Notes: generated by a model not told the origin, from the sequence alone. Positions 17,872-27,454 are shown, numbered from the stretch's first letter. The stretch: 64,000 bases of DNA from Paenibacillus allorhizosphaerae (GCF_910594985.1 NZ_CAJVCE010000019.1:1-64000), one strand, 5' to 3'. A program made the numbers and translations.

Positions 17872-18783
17872 TTATATCTGATTCTCGATTCGTTTCATGA
17901 AATCTTCGACCGCGCTGTAGCCTTGCCTTTGAAGATACCAGTTGTTCGCCGCCGCTTCGACAAGCCCGGCCACGTCTCTTCCCGGCTGCAGCTGAATTTC
18001 GATCTTCGGAATTTTCACATCCAAATAGCTCGAATACTGCTGTTCCATCTCCAGTTCGTTGTTCAAAGCGTTCTCCTGCCATTTGGACAGTTCGATGTCC
18101 AGCACGATCCGCGTTTCGTCCTGAAACGCCTTGCGCCCGTACAAGCGGGAAACGTTGACCAGCCCGATGCTGCGAAGCGCCAGAAACTCTTTGTTGATTT
18201 CATTATGCGTAGCCAGTATCGTCTCGGGGCTGATCTTCTTCAAGACGACGACATCGTCCGCCACAAGGCGGTGCCCCCGGCGAATCAGCGTATGCGCCGT
18301 TTCGCTTTTGCCGACGCCGGACTGCCCGCGGAGCAGGATGCCGATCCCGGACACGTTGACGCATACGCCATGAATCGCAATTTCGGGAGCGAGCGCTTTG
18401 GCCAAGTACGCATCCAGCAATTCGGTAAATTTATTGGTCGGCTCCGGCGTGCGCAAGAGCGCGATTCCCTCTTCCTCGCAATACTTTTTCAAATATTTGA
18501 GCCCTTCCAGATTGCGGGTCACCACAAAGCATGGCGGATGGTATTTCACGATGTTGCCGATCCGCAGGTTCCGTTCTTCTTCGCTCAGCGTGTGCAAATA
18601 CGTAATTTCTTTGCTCCCCAGCACTTGTACGTGGGCGTGAGAGAAAAAATCGAAGTATCCGACAAATTCAAGCCCCGGACGATGAACCCTGGCTTTCGGG
18701 ATCATCCGGTCCAGCCCCGTTTCCCCGGTTAATACTTCCAATGAAAAACGGTCCACCAAGTGCTGTACCGTAACCGATTTCAT
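17872..18783 (-). CDS. HPr kinase/phosphorylase-like protein, divergent
   Basis: A 303-residue protein with the HprK two-domain plan: an N-terminal half to about 130, then a C-terminal kinase with Walker A (GQSGVGKS, 153-160), His139 in IHGVCV and RRGHRLVADD. Canonical HprK phosphorylates HPr at Ser46 and drives catabolite repression with CcpA. The HprK signature, usually LEIRGLGIINV, reads LALRSIGLVNV here (Glu to Ala at 202, Gly to Ser at 205). The usual C-terminal region is otherwise recognisable (LQPGRDVAGLVEAAANNW). It is not followed by lgt, the normal partner. It is probably a paralogue; whether it still acts on HPr is open. Confidence 0.75.
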   Translation of the reverse strand: MKSVTVQHLVDRFSLEVLTGETGLDRMIPKARVHRPGLEFVGYFDFFSHAHVQVLGSKEITYLHTLSEEERNLRIGNIVKYHPPCFVVTRNLEGLKYLKKYCEEEGIALLRTPEPTNKFTELLDAYLAKALAPEIAIHGVCVNVSGIGILLRGQSGVGKSETAHTLIRRGHRLVADDVVVLKKISPETILATHNEINKEFLALRSIGLVNVSRLYGRKAFQDETRIVLDIELSKWQENALNNELEMEQQYSSYLDVKIPKIEIQLQPGRDVAGLVEAAANNWYLQRQGYSAVEDFMKRIENQI

Positions 18784-18882
18784 AATCGCTGTCTCCCCTC
18801 TTCCCTGTCTGGCATGGAATATTAATTCTACGTCATCGCGCTTTTCCCTTTATATACAATTAAGATATGAAGCCGATGTGCA

Positions 18883-18928
18883 AAAAAGCCGTTCCGGCGG
18901 CCTTGTCGGCCAACCGGATCGGCTTTTT
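18883..18928 (-). terminator. Terminator after speB
   Basis: AAAAAGCCGTTCCGG and CCGGATCGGCTTTTT form a long stem with one internal mismatch. It is followed by T runs on either strand. It ends the speE-speB transcript and may insulate the hprK-like gene. Confidence 0.8.
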
Positions 18929-18955
18929 CGCTGGCATAACATGATAAGTGAACGC

Positions 18956-19825
18956 CTACTTCACCAGACCTAGCAGCATCTCGCGGATCAGCTTGCTCGC
19001 CACAATCTGCGTCTGCTCCGTAGGGTCGTATGCAGGCGCAACCTCGACGATATCGGCTCCGACGAAGTTCAGCTCCGATAGCGCCATTGCATGAATGGCC
19101 GCAAGCAGCTCCTTCGAGGTGATGCCCCCCGCTTCGGCCGTGCCGGTACCCGGCGCGCAGCTCGGATCGAGCACGTCGATATCGATCGTCAAATATACGG
19201 GACGGCCGGCAAGCTCCGGCAGCACCTTCTTGAGCGGTTCGAGTACCTCGAACGGGTAGAAGTTGATGTTTTCGCGACCGTACTGGAACTCCTCGCGGGA
19301 GCCCGAACGGATGCCGAATTGATAAATGTTTTTGCCGCCCATGAGCCCCGCCGCTTTGCGCACCGGCGTCGAGTGGGACAACGGCTCCCCTTCGTAGTGC
19401 TCGCGCAGGTCGGCATGCGCATCGATGTGAATCAGCGCGAGGTCGGGATACTTGGCGTATACCTGCTGAATGACCGGCCAGCTGACCAGATGCTCGCCGC
19501 CGAGACCGAACGGGAATTTGCCGTCGGCCAGCAGCCCCTTCACGTAGTCGCCGATGATCTCGAGGCTGCGCCCCGCATTGCCGAAAGGCAGCAGCAGGTC
19601 GCCGGCATCGAAGTATGTGATGTCCTCCAGGCTTTTATCCAGATAAGGGCTGTATTCCTCCAGGCCGATCGATACTTCGCGGATCCGCGAAGGGCCGAAA
19701 CGGGAGCCGGGACGGAAGCTGACCGTATAGTCCATCGGCATGCCGTAAATGACCGCTTTGGAAGCCGCATAGTCGTCCGAGCTGAGGATAAAGACGTTGC
19801 CGGAATATTTTTGATCGAGTCGCAT
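18956..19825 (-). CDS. speB: Agmatinase
   Basis: A 289-residue ureohydrolase that splits agmatine to putrescine and urea with a binuclear manganese centre. Metal-ligand motifs are in order: GLGGEHLVS, HIDAHADLR and TIDIDVLDPS. The arginase fold ends with VEVAPAYDPT. It lies 28 bases after speE on the same strand, the B. subtilis speE-speB order, so putrescine from SpeB supplies SpeE. AAGGAG precedes the ATG. A terminator follows at 18883-18928. Confidence 0.96.
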   Translation of the reverse strand: MRLDQKYSGNVFILSSDDYAASKAVIYGMPMDYTVSFRPGSRFGPSRIREVSIGLEEYSPYLDKSLEDITYFDAGDLLLPFGNAGRSLEIIGDYVKGLLADGKFPFGLGGEHLVSWPVIQQVYAKYPDLALIHIDAHADLREHYEGEPLSHSTPVRKAAGLMGGKNIYQFGIRSGSREEFQYGRENINFYPFEVLEPLKKVLPELAGRPVYLTIDIDVLDPSCAPGTGTAEAGGITSKELLAAIHAMALSELNFVGADIVEVAPAYDPTEQTQIVASKLIREMLLGLVK

Positions 19826-19853
19826 CGTTTATGATCTCCTTAGCTTACTTGGA

Positions 19854-20681
19854 TTACTTCGTCAAGTCCTCTACAAACTTCGGCAGCGCAAAAGCGGCCT
19901 TATGCAGTCGAGGCGTGTAATATTTCGTTTCGATCTCGTCGATTTTCGTTTCGTCCACTTGCAGCGGATCGTACTTTTTGCTGCCCATCGTGAATGTCCA
20001 CAGACCGCTCGGATAGGTCGGGATGTTGGCGCAATATACGCGAACAATCGGAAAAATTTCTTTCACGTCGCGATTCACGGTTTGGATCAATTCCGCTTTG
20101 AACCAAGGGTTGTCCGTCTGCGCTACGAAAATGCCGTCTTCCTTGAGCGCATCGTAGATGCCTTTATAGAAGCCTTGCGTAAACAGGTTGACCGCAGGGC
20201 CTACCGGCTCCGTCGAATCGACCATGATGACGTCGTATGTATTTTTGTGATCGTGGATATGCATGTATCCGTCGTTTACAATGACTTCAACGCGGGGGTT
20301 ATCCAGCTCTCCGGCAATTTCCGGGAGGTATTTCTTCGAGTATTCGATCACTTTGCCGTCGATTTCGACGAGAACGGCTTTCTCCACTTGCGGATGCTTC
20401 AGCACTTCGCGGATGACGCCGCCGTCGCCGCCACCGACAACCAGCACATGCTTCGGATTCGGATGCGTATTAAGCGCGGGATGCGCCACCATTTCGTGAT
20501 ATACAAATTCGTCCTTAATCGTCGTCATGACCATGCCGTCAAGCACGAGCATGCGGCCCCACTCTACCGTATCGATCATCACCAAGTCTTGAAAATCGGT
20601 TTTCTCCGTAACGAGCGTTTCGCGAATTTTCGCCGTGATGCCGAAGTTCTCCGTCTGTTTCTCCGTATACCACAATTCCAC
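19854..20681 (-). CDS. speE: Spermidine synthase
   Basis: A 275-residue aminopropyltransferase that makes spermidine from putrescine and decarboxylated S-adenosylmethionine. It has [16 protein letters not shown], the acidic DIDGK-like site (EIDGKVIEY), and [10 protein letters not shown], nearly identical to B. subtilis SpeE. Two in-frame GTG codons exist. The second (20679-20681) gives the family-typical VELWYTEKQ start and stands nine bases from AAAGGTG, while the first GTG overlaps that ribosome-binding site. Divergent from pbpG with a 297-base gap. Confidence 0.94.
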   Translation of the reverse strand: MELWYTEKQTENFGITAKIRETLVTEKTDFQDLVMIDTVEWGRMLVLDGMVMTTIKDEFVYHEMVAHPALNTHPNPKHVLVVGGGDGGVIREVLKHPQVEKAVLVEIDGKVIEYSKKYLPEIAGELDNPRVEVIVNDGYMHIHDHKNTYDVIMVDSTEPVGPAVNLFTQGFYKGIYDALKEDGIFVAQTDNPWFKAELIQTVNRDVKEIFPIVRVYCANIPTYPSGLWTFTMGSKKYDPLQVDETKIDEIETKYYTPRLHKAAFALPKFVEDLTK

Positions 20682-20880
20682 TGTCAAACACACCTTTCTT
20701 TTAGCAGCATATATGTCGGTATCCGGGGATACCGTGACTTACGGGCACGCATAACCAGCCTGTTTCAAAGACGCCTTGAGCGTCAAATTGTATTATAGAG
20801 TATCTCCCCCAAAATGCAACCCGCCGACGGCCTCAGGACGATGCAAAATCAAAAAAATTAACGATTTGTTCACCCTATGG

Positions 20881-20910
20881 TGAATAGCGGTTTCTATGTT
20901 TTACCATAAT
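20881..20910 (+). promoter_or_regulatory. Sigma-G/F-type promoter of pbpG
   Basis: TGAATA (20881-20886) and CATAAT (20905-20910) are separated by 18 bases, matching the forespore sigma-G pattern (TGNATA, 17-18 bases, CATANTA). The element ends about 70 bases before the pbpG ATG. B. subtilis pbpG is known to be forespore expressed. A perfect TTCACC/GGTGAA palindrome (20869-20884) overlaps the -35. Confidence 0.5.
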
Positions 20911-20978
20911 GGAGAATAGGGACTTTATTTTTCATTTATAAGGAACCGTATTCCACGAGAAAAAGGGGCTGACCCGGC

Positions 20979-23030
20979 ATGGCCGACAAGCGAACAAAAG
21001 CGGAAGGCGCGAAAGATGTCCGGTGGGTCCGCCGTCTAAAAAAATGGACCTCCTTTTCTTTTTCCTGTCTTATCCTCGTTGTGGCCGGGGCGATTGTCAC
21101 GCTGCTGTTCATGCGGTCCCAGTCGCTGCCCGTATCGAAAATGGCCATGGCTTCGGAAATGTACGACGTGCACGGCACGCTCATCGAAGCTTACGGCGGA
21201 GGGAAAAACCGGCAGGCGGTAGAACTAAGCGACATTTCCCCGATGCTGATCGAAGCGACGCTCTCGGTCGAGGACCGGAAGTTTTATAATCATTACGGCT
21301 TCGATCCGGAAGGGATCGCCCGGGCGGCGCTCGTCAATCTGCAGCATATGGCGAAAGTGCAGGGCGCCGGTACGATCACCCAGCAGCTCGCGCGCAATCT
21401 GTATCTTACGCATGACCGTACATGGACCCGCAAACTGAAGGAAACGTACTATGCCGTACAAATGGAACTGCAAATGGGCAAAGATCAAATATTGGAGCAA
21501 TACTTGAACCAAATTTATTACGGACATTCCACGTACGGCATTCAGGCGGCAGCACAGCTGTTTTTCGGCAAAACGGCGCACGACTTGACGCTTGCGGAGA
21601 GCGCGCTGCTCGCCGGCATACCGAAGGGGCCGCGCTATTACTCCCCGTATTACGATATGGACAGCGCGCTGAACCGGCAAAAAACGGTGCTGCACACGAT
21701 GGTGGAGTCGGGTTATATTACGCAGCAGGAAGCGGATGCCGCCGCCCGGGAGAAGCTGAACATTTTGCCGCTGGAAAGCAAAAAGCCGATCACCGCACCA
21801 TACTTCCGCGATTACGTGCGCAATCGGGCGACGGAGCTGCTCGGCATCGAAGAGGATCAATTCGAAGATATGGGCCTTCGCATTTATACGACGCTTGATC
21901 TGAAGGCCCAAAAAAATGCGGAAGACGTCGTGAAGGAGCAATTGGAGAAATTTCCGGAGCTGCAGTCCGCTCTCGTATCGATCGATCCGCGAAGCGGGTA
22001 CGTGAAGGCGATGGTCGGCGGGCGCAGTTATGCGGAAAACCAGTTCAACCGGGCTTTTGCCAGCACGCGCCAGCCGGGCTCTTCCTTCAAGCCTTTCGTC
22101 TATTTGACGGCGCTCAAGGAGAAAAATTTCACGCCGCTCACCCGTTTCAAAAGCGAACCGACGACGTTTACGTACGATCAGGACAGGCAGACGTATACGC
22201 CCAGCAATTTCGGCAATTTATTTTTCGGCATGATCGATATGCGGACGGCGATTTCGAAGTCGGATAACATCTATGCCGTTCACACGATAATGGAGACGGG
22301 GCCGGACCGCGTCATCGAGATGGCGAAGCGCATGGGCATTACCAGCCCGATGAAGCCGGTGCCTTCCCTCGCGCTCGGAACGTTTCCGGTCAGCCCGTAC
22401 GAGATGGCGTCGGCGTTCGGCATCTTGGCAAATCAAGGCGTGCGGGCGGAGCCGACGGCCATCATCCGGATCGAAGACCGCCGGGGACGGATACTGTACG
22501 AAGCGAAGCCGAGGCAGGAAACGATCATTGAGCCGGCGTACACGTATGTGCTGACGCAGCTCATGGAAAGCGTATTTGACCAGGGTGGCACGGGCAGCCG
22601 GGTTTCCAGCGTCATGAAACGCCCGGTCGCCGGAAAAACGGGAACGACGAATACGGATGCGTGGCTCGTCGGGTACACGCCGGAGTTGTCCACTGCCGTA
22701 TGGGTCGGCTACGACAAAGACCGCACAATCGGCACGATCGAGTCGCATCTGGCGGCGCCGATCTTCGCCGAGTTCACGGAGCGTACGCTCGAGTCGGTGC
22801 CGCCAAAGCTGTTCGAGGTGCCGGAAGGCGTCGTCAGCGTCTACATCGATCCGGCGACGGGCAAGCTGGCGGGCGAAGGCTGCCCGAACCCGCGGCTCGA
22901 AGCGTTTATCGCCGGTACGGAGCCGACGGAGTACTGCTCGCAGCAACCGGCGAAAAACGATCCGAAGCCGGGCAAGGATAAGCAGAACGGCACATGGTGG
23001 GAAGATTTGAAACGTTGGTGGAATAACTGA
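20979..23030 (+). CDS. pbpG: Class A penicillin-binding protein (PbpG/PBP2d type)
   Basis: A 683-residue bifunctional peptidoglycan synthase, anchored by one N-terminal membrane helix (about residues 26-46). The GT51 glycosyltransferase has VEDRKFYNHYGFD and GAGTITQQLARNL. The transpeptidase has SSFK (serine nucleophile), SKSDN and KTGTT. B. subtilis PbpG helps make the spore germ cell wall. Gene order with speE, speB and ywhD nearby and the forespore-like promoter support PbpG rather than a housekeeping PBP1. It ends with a short lysine-rich tail and is followed by a strong terminator. Confidence 0.92.
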   Translation: MADKRTKAEGAKDVRWVRRLKKWTSFSFSCLILVVAGAIVTLLFMRSQSLPVSKMAMASEMYDVHGTLIEAYGGGKNRQAVELSDISPMLIEATLSVEDRKFYNHYGFDPEGIARAALVNLQHMAKVQGAGTITQQLARNLYLTHDRTWTRKLKETYYAVQMELQMGKDQILEQYLNQIYYGHSTYGIQAAAQLFFGKTAHDLTLAESALLAGIPKGPRYYSPYYDMDSALNRQKTVLHTMVESGYITQQEADAAAREKLNILPLESKKPITAPYFRDYVRNRATELLGIEEDQFEDMGLRIYTTLDLKAQKNAEDVVKEQLEKFPELQSALVSIDPRSGYVKAMVGGRSYAENQFNRAFASTRQPGSSFKPFVYLTALKEKNFTPLTRFKSEPTTFTYDQDRQTYTPSNFGNLFFGMIDMRTAISKSDNIYAVHTIMETGPDRVIEMAKRMGITSPMKPVPSLALGTFPVSPYEMASAFGILANQGVRAEPTAIIRIEDRRGRILYEAKPRQETIIEPAYTYVLTQLMESVFDQGGTGSRVSSVMKRPVAGKTGTTNTDAWLVGYTPELSTAVWVGYDKDRTIGTIESHLAAPIFAEFTERTLESVPPKLFEVPEGVVSVYIDPATGKLAGEGCPNPRLEAFIAGTEPTEYCSQQPAKNDPKPGKDKQNGTWWEDLKRWWNN

Positions 23031-23210
23031 CGGCGGCATTCTGGGGCGGGACCGACTAGGCCAGGAGGACGGACGACGGAAGCTCTTCCGCAGCCGTATG
23101 ACGCAGATCGCATGGTCCTGCGACTGGGATCGCTCAAGGGCCATCCGCCGGTGACTCAGCACGTATTCGGCACGGAAAATGAAGCGCGGCGCCGGGCTTC
23201 CCGGCAACAC

Positions 23211-23239
23211 AAAAAGGCAGACCGGAGGTCTGCCTTTTT
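23211..23239 (+). terminator. Terminator downstream of pbpG
   Basis: AAAAAGGCAGACC and GGTCTGCCTTTTT form a perfect 13-base stem with loop GGA. It is usable in both directions and lies 180 bases after the pbpG stop, between two convergent genes. Confidence 0.9.
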
Positions 23240-23246
23240 GCTGTCC

Positions 23247-23267
23247 TAGTATATGATGCATATACTA
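23247..23267. repeat. Perfect palindrome between convergent pbpG and ywhD
   Basis: TAGTATATG and CATATACTA are perfect inverted repeats with a three-base spacer, directly after the pbpG terminator. A further half-site-like TAGTATAC follows at 23273-23280. It is AT-rich, with no T run, and looks like a protein-binding operator in an odd place, between two gene ends. Confidence 0.55.
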
Positions 23268-23331
23268 GCGTTTAGTATACATCGTTATGCCATGCCGTAC
23301 AATGACCGTCACATAATAGACAAAATCTTTT

Positions 23332-23862
23332 TTATCCAAGTGCTTCCTTTATATTCGGCTCCGAAAGCTCCCACATTTTCGGGTCCGTTTCGATCAGCAG
23401 CCTTTTGAGCGCAGCCTTCTGCGCGGCGCCCAAATTATCGACCATGATGCGCCGCTTGAGCGCATAGTCCATTCGATTGACGTGGTCCGCAAGAATTTTC
23501 CAGCCTCTTCTCGCCTCCGTGTCAACCAGCATTTCGCAGGAGGTTACGCCCGCGTAATATTTGCCTTCTTCTTTGAAATCGACCGCTACCCATACGATCC
23601 AGCATGGGCGCCCGTTCTGCGCTTCCGACTTGTCGGTCGTAAACTTGATGCCCTTCTCGATCTTGCTTTTTGCGTGCAGCGCACCCATATCCAGATACGC
23701 CTCGTCGCCGTCGATAATGACGCTCGACAGTTGGCTAAGGTCGATCGTGCCTTGCCCGAACCCCCGGTGCTTCGTTTCTTTGTTGCTTATAATATTGAGC
23801 GAAGGCAGCTTCTTGCCCTGTTCCCCCGCTCCGGGCTGTGCATTCGTTTCATTCGTGCTCAT
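23332..23862 (-). CDS. ywhD: YwhD family protein
   Basis: A 176-residue soluble protein of the YwhD family, recognised by the pattern IDLSQLSSVIIDGDEAYLDM, then GALHAKSKIEKGIKF. No function is established; in B. subtilis it also lies beside pbpG. The reading frame extends upstream for 87 codons, but the ATG at 23860-23862, preceded by AGGATGG, matches the family start. A second candidate ATG lies 33 bases upstream with a poorly placed ribosome-binding site. Divergent from the M1 peptidase gene. Confidence 0.82.
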   Translation of the reverse strand: MSTNETNAQPGAGEQGKKLPSLNIISNKETKHRGFGQGTIDLSQLSSVIIDGDEAYLDMGALHAKSKIEKGIKFTTDKSEAQNGRPCWIVWVAVDFKEEGKYYAGVTSCEMLVDTEARRGWKILADHVNRMDYALKRRIMVDNLGAAQKAALKRLLIETDPKMWELSEPNIKEALG

Positions 23863-24092
23863 TGTGCACCATCCTATCGAGTGATTCTCGGTCATGGAAA
23901 TCTTGAAATCGTTACTTCCTTCTAATTTTAACGAATTCCGCCTATAGTAACAAGGGTAAGCATAACCCGGAAGGAAAGCCTTGCAGTACGCGGCCTCGCT
24001 GTTCGCACGGCTTTTTTTCATTTCCGCAGAAATAATCCTCGTCCCACAAACATATACATGCTGTAGATGCTTGTCAACGGGGTGAAAATGGA

Positions 24093-26312
24093 ATGAGAAA
24101 ACGACTCGGCAATCGAACCTCACAATGGGGCACCGTCCTCTTACTGGCCTGCGGCGTGACCCTGCTCACAGGCTCCCTGCTTCCTGACGGAATGCAGCCG
24201 GGCACGAAGGCTGGCGGGTGGATGCTGCCCGCCGCTTCCCCGGCCGCTTACCCAGGCATCGCAACGGCTGATGATGCCGTGAATCCGCTGGAGCTGAAGC
24301 CGGTGAAATCCGCCTCCGCGCGCTCGGCGATCGAAGCGCCCGCTTGGCCGCTGTCCAAAGGACAAGCGGACGGCTCGTCCACCGGCATATTCCTGCCCTC
24401 CAGCGAAGCGAAAAGCGCGTCCGCCTCGCTTCGGCTGACAGAGCCTGCAGCGCCACCTCCAGCGCCGCCGAGCTTGCCGGCCAAGCCTGCCGAGAAGCCG
24501 GCACCCAAACCGCTGAGCGAACGCATCGTGGAATATCATTTGAACGCTGAGTTTGACGCCGCCGGCAAAATGATTACCGGTACCTCCTCGCTGACCTGGA
24601 AAAACCCTGGAAGCGTACCGGTAAAGGAATTGTACTTTCATCTGTATCCGAATGCGTTTGAATCGAAAAAGACAACATTCATGAAAGAATCCGGCGGGAA
24701 GCTGCGCAGCGATGCAAGCAAGGACGGTAATCACGGCAGCATGACCGTGAAGTCGATCCGAACGATGGACGGAGCGGAGCTGGAACTCGGGGACCGTATC
24801 GAATACGTGCAGCCGGACGACGGCAACAAGGATGACAAGACGCTGATCAAGGTGCCGCTGCCCCGAGCCGTGCTGCCGGGAGAGAAGGTGAATCTGAAGA
24901 CCGAGTTTGTGGTGCAGCTCCCTCAAGTGTTTGCCCGTATGGGCTATGCCGGCGATTTTGTCATGGCTGGTCAATGGTTTCCGAAAATCGCCGTATACGA
25001 GCCCAAAGGCACTCGCGGCCGCGAGGAAGAAGGCTGGAATCTTCACCAGTATCACGGCAATTCCGAGTTTTATGCCGATTTCGGCATATTTGACGTCAAG
25101 CTGAAGGTGCCCTCCGCTTACACGGTCGCAGCCACCGGCTTTCCGACCCGGCCGGTTGCCGACGACGGGAAGACGAGAACGTACTATTTTTATTCGGACG
25201 ATGTCCACGATTTCGCTTGGGCCGCTTCCCCCCACTTCATCTATTACGAAGAGCCTTACGCAACCAAGTCGCTGCCGGGCGTACGCATTAAGCTGTATCT
25301 CGATCCGAAGCATGAAGCGCTCAAGGCCCGGTACATGACCGCCGCCAAAAAAGCGCTGGCCCGCTACTCCGAATGGTACGGCAGCTATCCTTACTCCACC
25401 CTGTCGATCGTCGTTCCGCCGGAGGAAGGCAACGGAGCTGGCGGCATGGAGTACCCGACGCTCGTTACCGCGTGGGGCGCTTCGGAAGAAAACCCGAACC
25501 TCGAGCTCGAGCGCGTTGTCGTGCATGAAATCGGTCACCAGTTCTTCTACGGCATGGTGGCAAGCAACGAATTCGAGGAAGCCTGGCTGGATGAAGGGTT
25601 CACCTCCTATGCGGAAGATAAGCTCATGGCTTCCGAGTACGGCGTACGACCGAATTTGCTTGTCGAGTCGAGCTATATCACATCGCCGGCGGCGCTGCGC
25701 AAAAATTCATGGAGCTTCAGCGGCCACAATCAGTATGCCGAAAATGTATATACCCGCGCCAAGCTGGTGCTCAAAGCGATGGAGCGGCAGGTCGGCCCGG
25801 ATACGATGGATAAAATTATGCGCAACTATTTTCAGCGTTGGAAATTCAAGCATCCGACATCTAGCGATTTTCAGAAAACGGTGGAAGACGTAACCAAAAC
25901 AAGCTGGAAAGACTTCTTCGACCAATATGTGTATAACGGCATGATGGTCGATTACGCGGTAACCGGCATTGAAACCCGCAAACTGACCGAAGGCGGGCAA
26001 ACCGTTTACGAAAATAAAGTGCAGCTGCGCAAGCTGGGCGGAACGTATCGGGACGTGCCCATCCGATTCCGCTTCGCCGACGGATCGCAGATTGACAAAA
26101 CGTGGGACGGCGCGGACAGTGAAGTCATTATGAGCTTTAAATATACGGCCCCGCTCGATTGGGTCGCTATCGATCCGCAGCATACGATTGTGCTCGAGAA
26201 TAAACGGATTAACGGATTCATGAAAACAAACGTCGATCCGAAGCTTTCGGCCCGTTGGAATATGAGCGTCGTGAAAATTTTGGAGACCTTGTTCGGATGG
26301 GTCGCCTTGTGA
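24093..26312 (+). CDS. M1 family zinc metallopeptidase, membrane-anchored or secreted
   Basis: A 739-residue aminopeptidase-N-like protein. A hydrophobic signal or anchor (about 12-30) leads into a low-complexity proline/alanine linker (about 50-140), then a beta-sandwich domain and the M1 catalytic domain. The zinc site HEIGH (His478, His482) with Glu501 eighteen residues on, and the substrate-binding GGMEYP, are intact. It probably trims peptides outside the membrane. The following membrane-protein gene starts 16 bases after its stop, suggesting a two-gene operon. The exported-linker layout sets it apart from cytosolic PepN. Confidence 0.88.
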   Translation: MRKRLGNRTSQWGTVLLLACGVTLLTGSLLPDGMQPGTKAGGWMLPAASPAAYPGIATADDAVNPLELKPVKSASARSAIEAPAWPLSKGQADGSSTGIFLPSSEAKSASASLRLTEPAAPPPAPPSLPAKPAEKPAPKPLSERIVEYHLNAEFDAAGKMITGTSSLTWKNPGSVPVKELYFHLYPNAFESKKTTFMKESGGKLRSDASKDGNHGSMTVKSIRTMDGAELELGDRIEYVQPDDGNKDDKTLIKVPLPRAVLPGEKVNLKTEFVVQLPQVFARMGYAGDFVMAGQWFPKIAVYEPKGTRGREEEGWNLHQYHGNSEFYADFGIFDVKLKVPSAYTVAATGFPTRPVADDGKTRTYYFYSDDVHDFAWAASPHFIYYEEPYATKSLPGVRIKLYLDPKHEALKARYMTAAKKALARYSEWYGSYPYSTLSIVVPPEEGNGAGGMEYPTLVTAWGASEENPNLELERVVVHEIGHQFFYGMVASNEFEEAWLDEGFTSYAEDKLMASEYGVRPNLLVESSYITSPAALRKNSWSFSGHNQYAENVYTRAKLVLKAMERQVGPDTMDKIMRNYFQRWKFKHPTSSDFQKTVEDVTKTSWKDFFDQYVYNGMMVDYAVTGIETRKLTEGGQTVYENKVQLRKLGGTYRDVPIRFRFADGSQIDKTWDGADSEVIMSFKYTAPLDWVAIDPQHTIVLENKRINGFMKTNVDPKLSARWNMSVVKILETLFGWVAL

Positions 26313-26328
26313 GAGGTGAGAAGCGATT

Positions 26329-27141
26329 ATGTGGTATTGGATGAAAAAAGGCTGGGCGATCGCCTGGCAGCAACCGTTCGCCGTCTTTGCGCTCTTCCTT
26401 TATAATTTGGCTTGGGGCGTGTTGATTTACAAACTGATTCAATCCATTGTCGTCCCTTTGCTTCACCGGTATCCGGGCAAGGATCTTTCTCACGAAACGG
26501 CTCAGCTGTTCTGGATCGAAGGGCAGTTTCAGATCATGAAGACCGATTTGCTCATGCCGTATATATGGTGGGCGAGCGCTCTGATCGGTTTGCGCATGCT
26601 GCTCAGTCCAGTCATCAACGCCGGTATCTATTATTCGCTGCATCATTTGGAAATGAATGCGGGCTACCGTTTCGTGAAGGGGATTCGCAAGCTGGCCCTC
26701 CCCTTCCTCGGCCTGTATGCGCTACAGACGCTTTTATCGCTGGTCCCGCTGTACTGGCTCGTGCCATATGCGCTGCGTCAATATGCCGAGCAGTCTTCCT
26801 ACACCGACCTCGGCAAAGCGCTTCTTCCTGCAACCGGCTGCTTTATCGCTTACATTTTCCTGCTGCAGCTGCTCTTTCTGTATTTGCAGGTCGGTAAAGT
26901 GGACGGCCGCTCTTCTCTCTACACCGTGCTGTTCGTGATGAGGCAAGGACATGTCATCGTATTAACCGCTTTGGGCGTGTTGGCGATTACCTTCATCGTA
27001 TCGGCGGCCGTCATGGTTTCCGCCTTCGTCTGGGCCGGATTAGCCGCACTTGTATTGTTCCAGGCGTACCGACTCGTTCACATGTTCATGAAATTGTGGG
27101 CGATCGCCACCCAATATGCACTTTGGTCGGAAAAAGCATAA
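26329..27141 (+). CDS. Multi-pass membrane protein of unknown function
   Basis: A 270-residue hydrophobic protein with about five to six predicted membrane helices (around 18-42, 75-95, 123-148, 165-190, 205-235 and a final segment). I recognise no family. It follows the M1 peptidase by 16 bases with GAGAGGTGAG as ribosome-binding site and is closed by a terminator, so the two are most likely one transcript. The layout resembles DUF-type integral proteins with four-to-six helix bundles, but no catalytic motif stands out. Confidence 0.75.
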   Translation: MWYWMKKGWAIAWQQPFAVFALFLYNLAWGVLIYKLIQSIVVPLLHRYPGKDLSHETAQLFWIEGQFQIMKTDLLMPYIWWASALIGLRMLLSPVINAGIYYSLHHLEMNAGYRFVKGIRKLALPFLGLYALQTLLSLVPLYWLVPYALRQYAEQSSYTDLGKALLPATGCFIAYIFLLQLLFLYLQVGKVDGRSSLYTVLFVMRQGHVIVLTALGVLAITFIVSAAVMVSAFVWAGLAALVLFQAYRLVHMFMKLWAIATQYALWSEKA

Positions 27142-27159
27142 TACCGTTTGCGCCGTTTA

Positions 27160-27202
27160 GGCCCCACTTCCCCGATGAATCGGAGGAGGCGGGGCCTTTT
27201 TC
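27160..27202 (+). terminator. Terminator of the M1 peptidase operon
   Basis: GGCCCC (27160-27165) pairs with GGGGCC (27191-27196), with a bulged GGAGG/CTTCC extension inside, and is followed by TTTTT. Confidence 0.8.
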
Positions 27203-27312
27203 GCCGTTGACCGACACGTTCTTTATGTCGGCGCCGCGCTGCGAGCGGTAGCGGCTTTTTTCGACAAAATTCCAAGGATTGGAAAGGATGGGCGATTTTC
27301 TGTTTCCTTATT

Positions 27313-27327
27313 TTGTAAGCGCTAACA
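27313..27327. promoter_or_regulatory. CcpA catabolite-response element (cre) candidate
   Basis: TTGTAAGCGCTAACA matches the cre consensus WTGNAANCGNWWNCW at every defined position. It lies about 140 bases upstream of the c-di-AMP riboswitch, in the promoter region of the NlpC/P60 gene. No promoter elements could be assigned with confidence next to it. Confidence 0.6.
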
Positions 27328-27454
27328 CTCAACCCCGGTGCGAATCGGCAGGTTTCATGTTTTAACCTAATTATTGTGACAATATTGTGACAAAAGAAGG
27401 AAAAGCTCAGTTTTCCACGAATACCTGTACATAGCAATACAAAATGAAAATTTT

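Noticed and set aside
24141-25538. 465-codon frame antisense to the M1 peptidase
   Set aside because: Shadow of a GC-biased gene; composition is Arg/Gly/His rich and no motif is visible.
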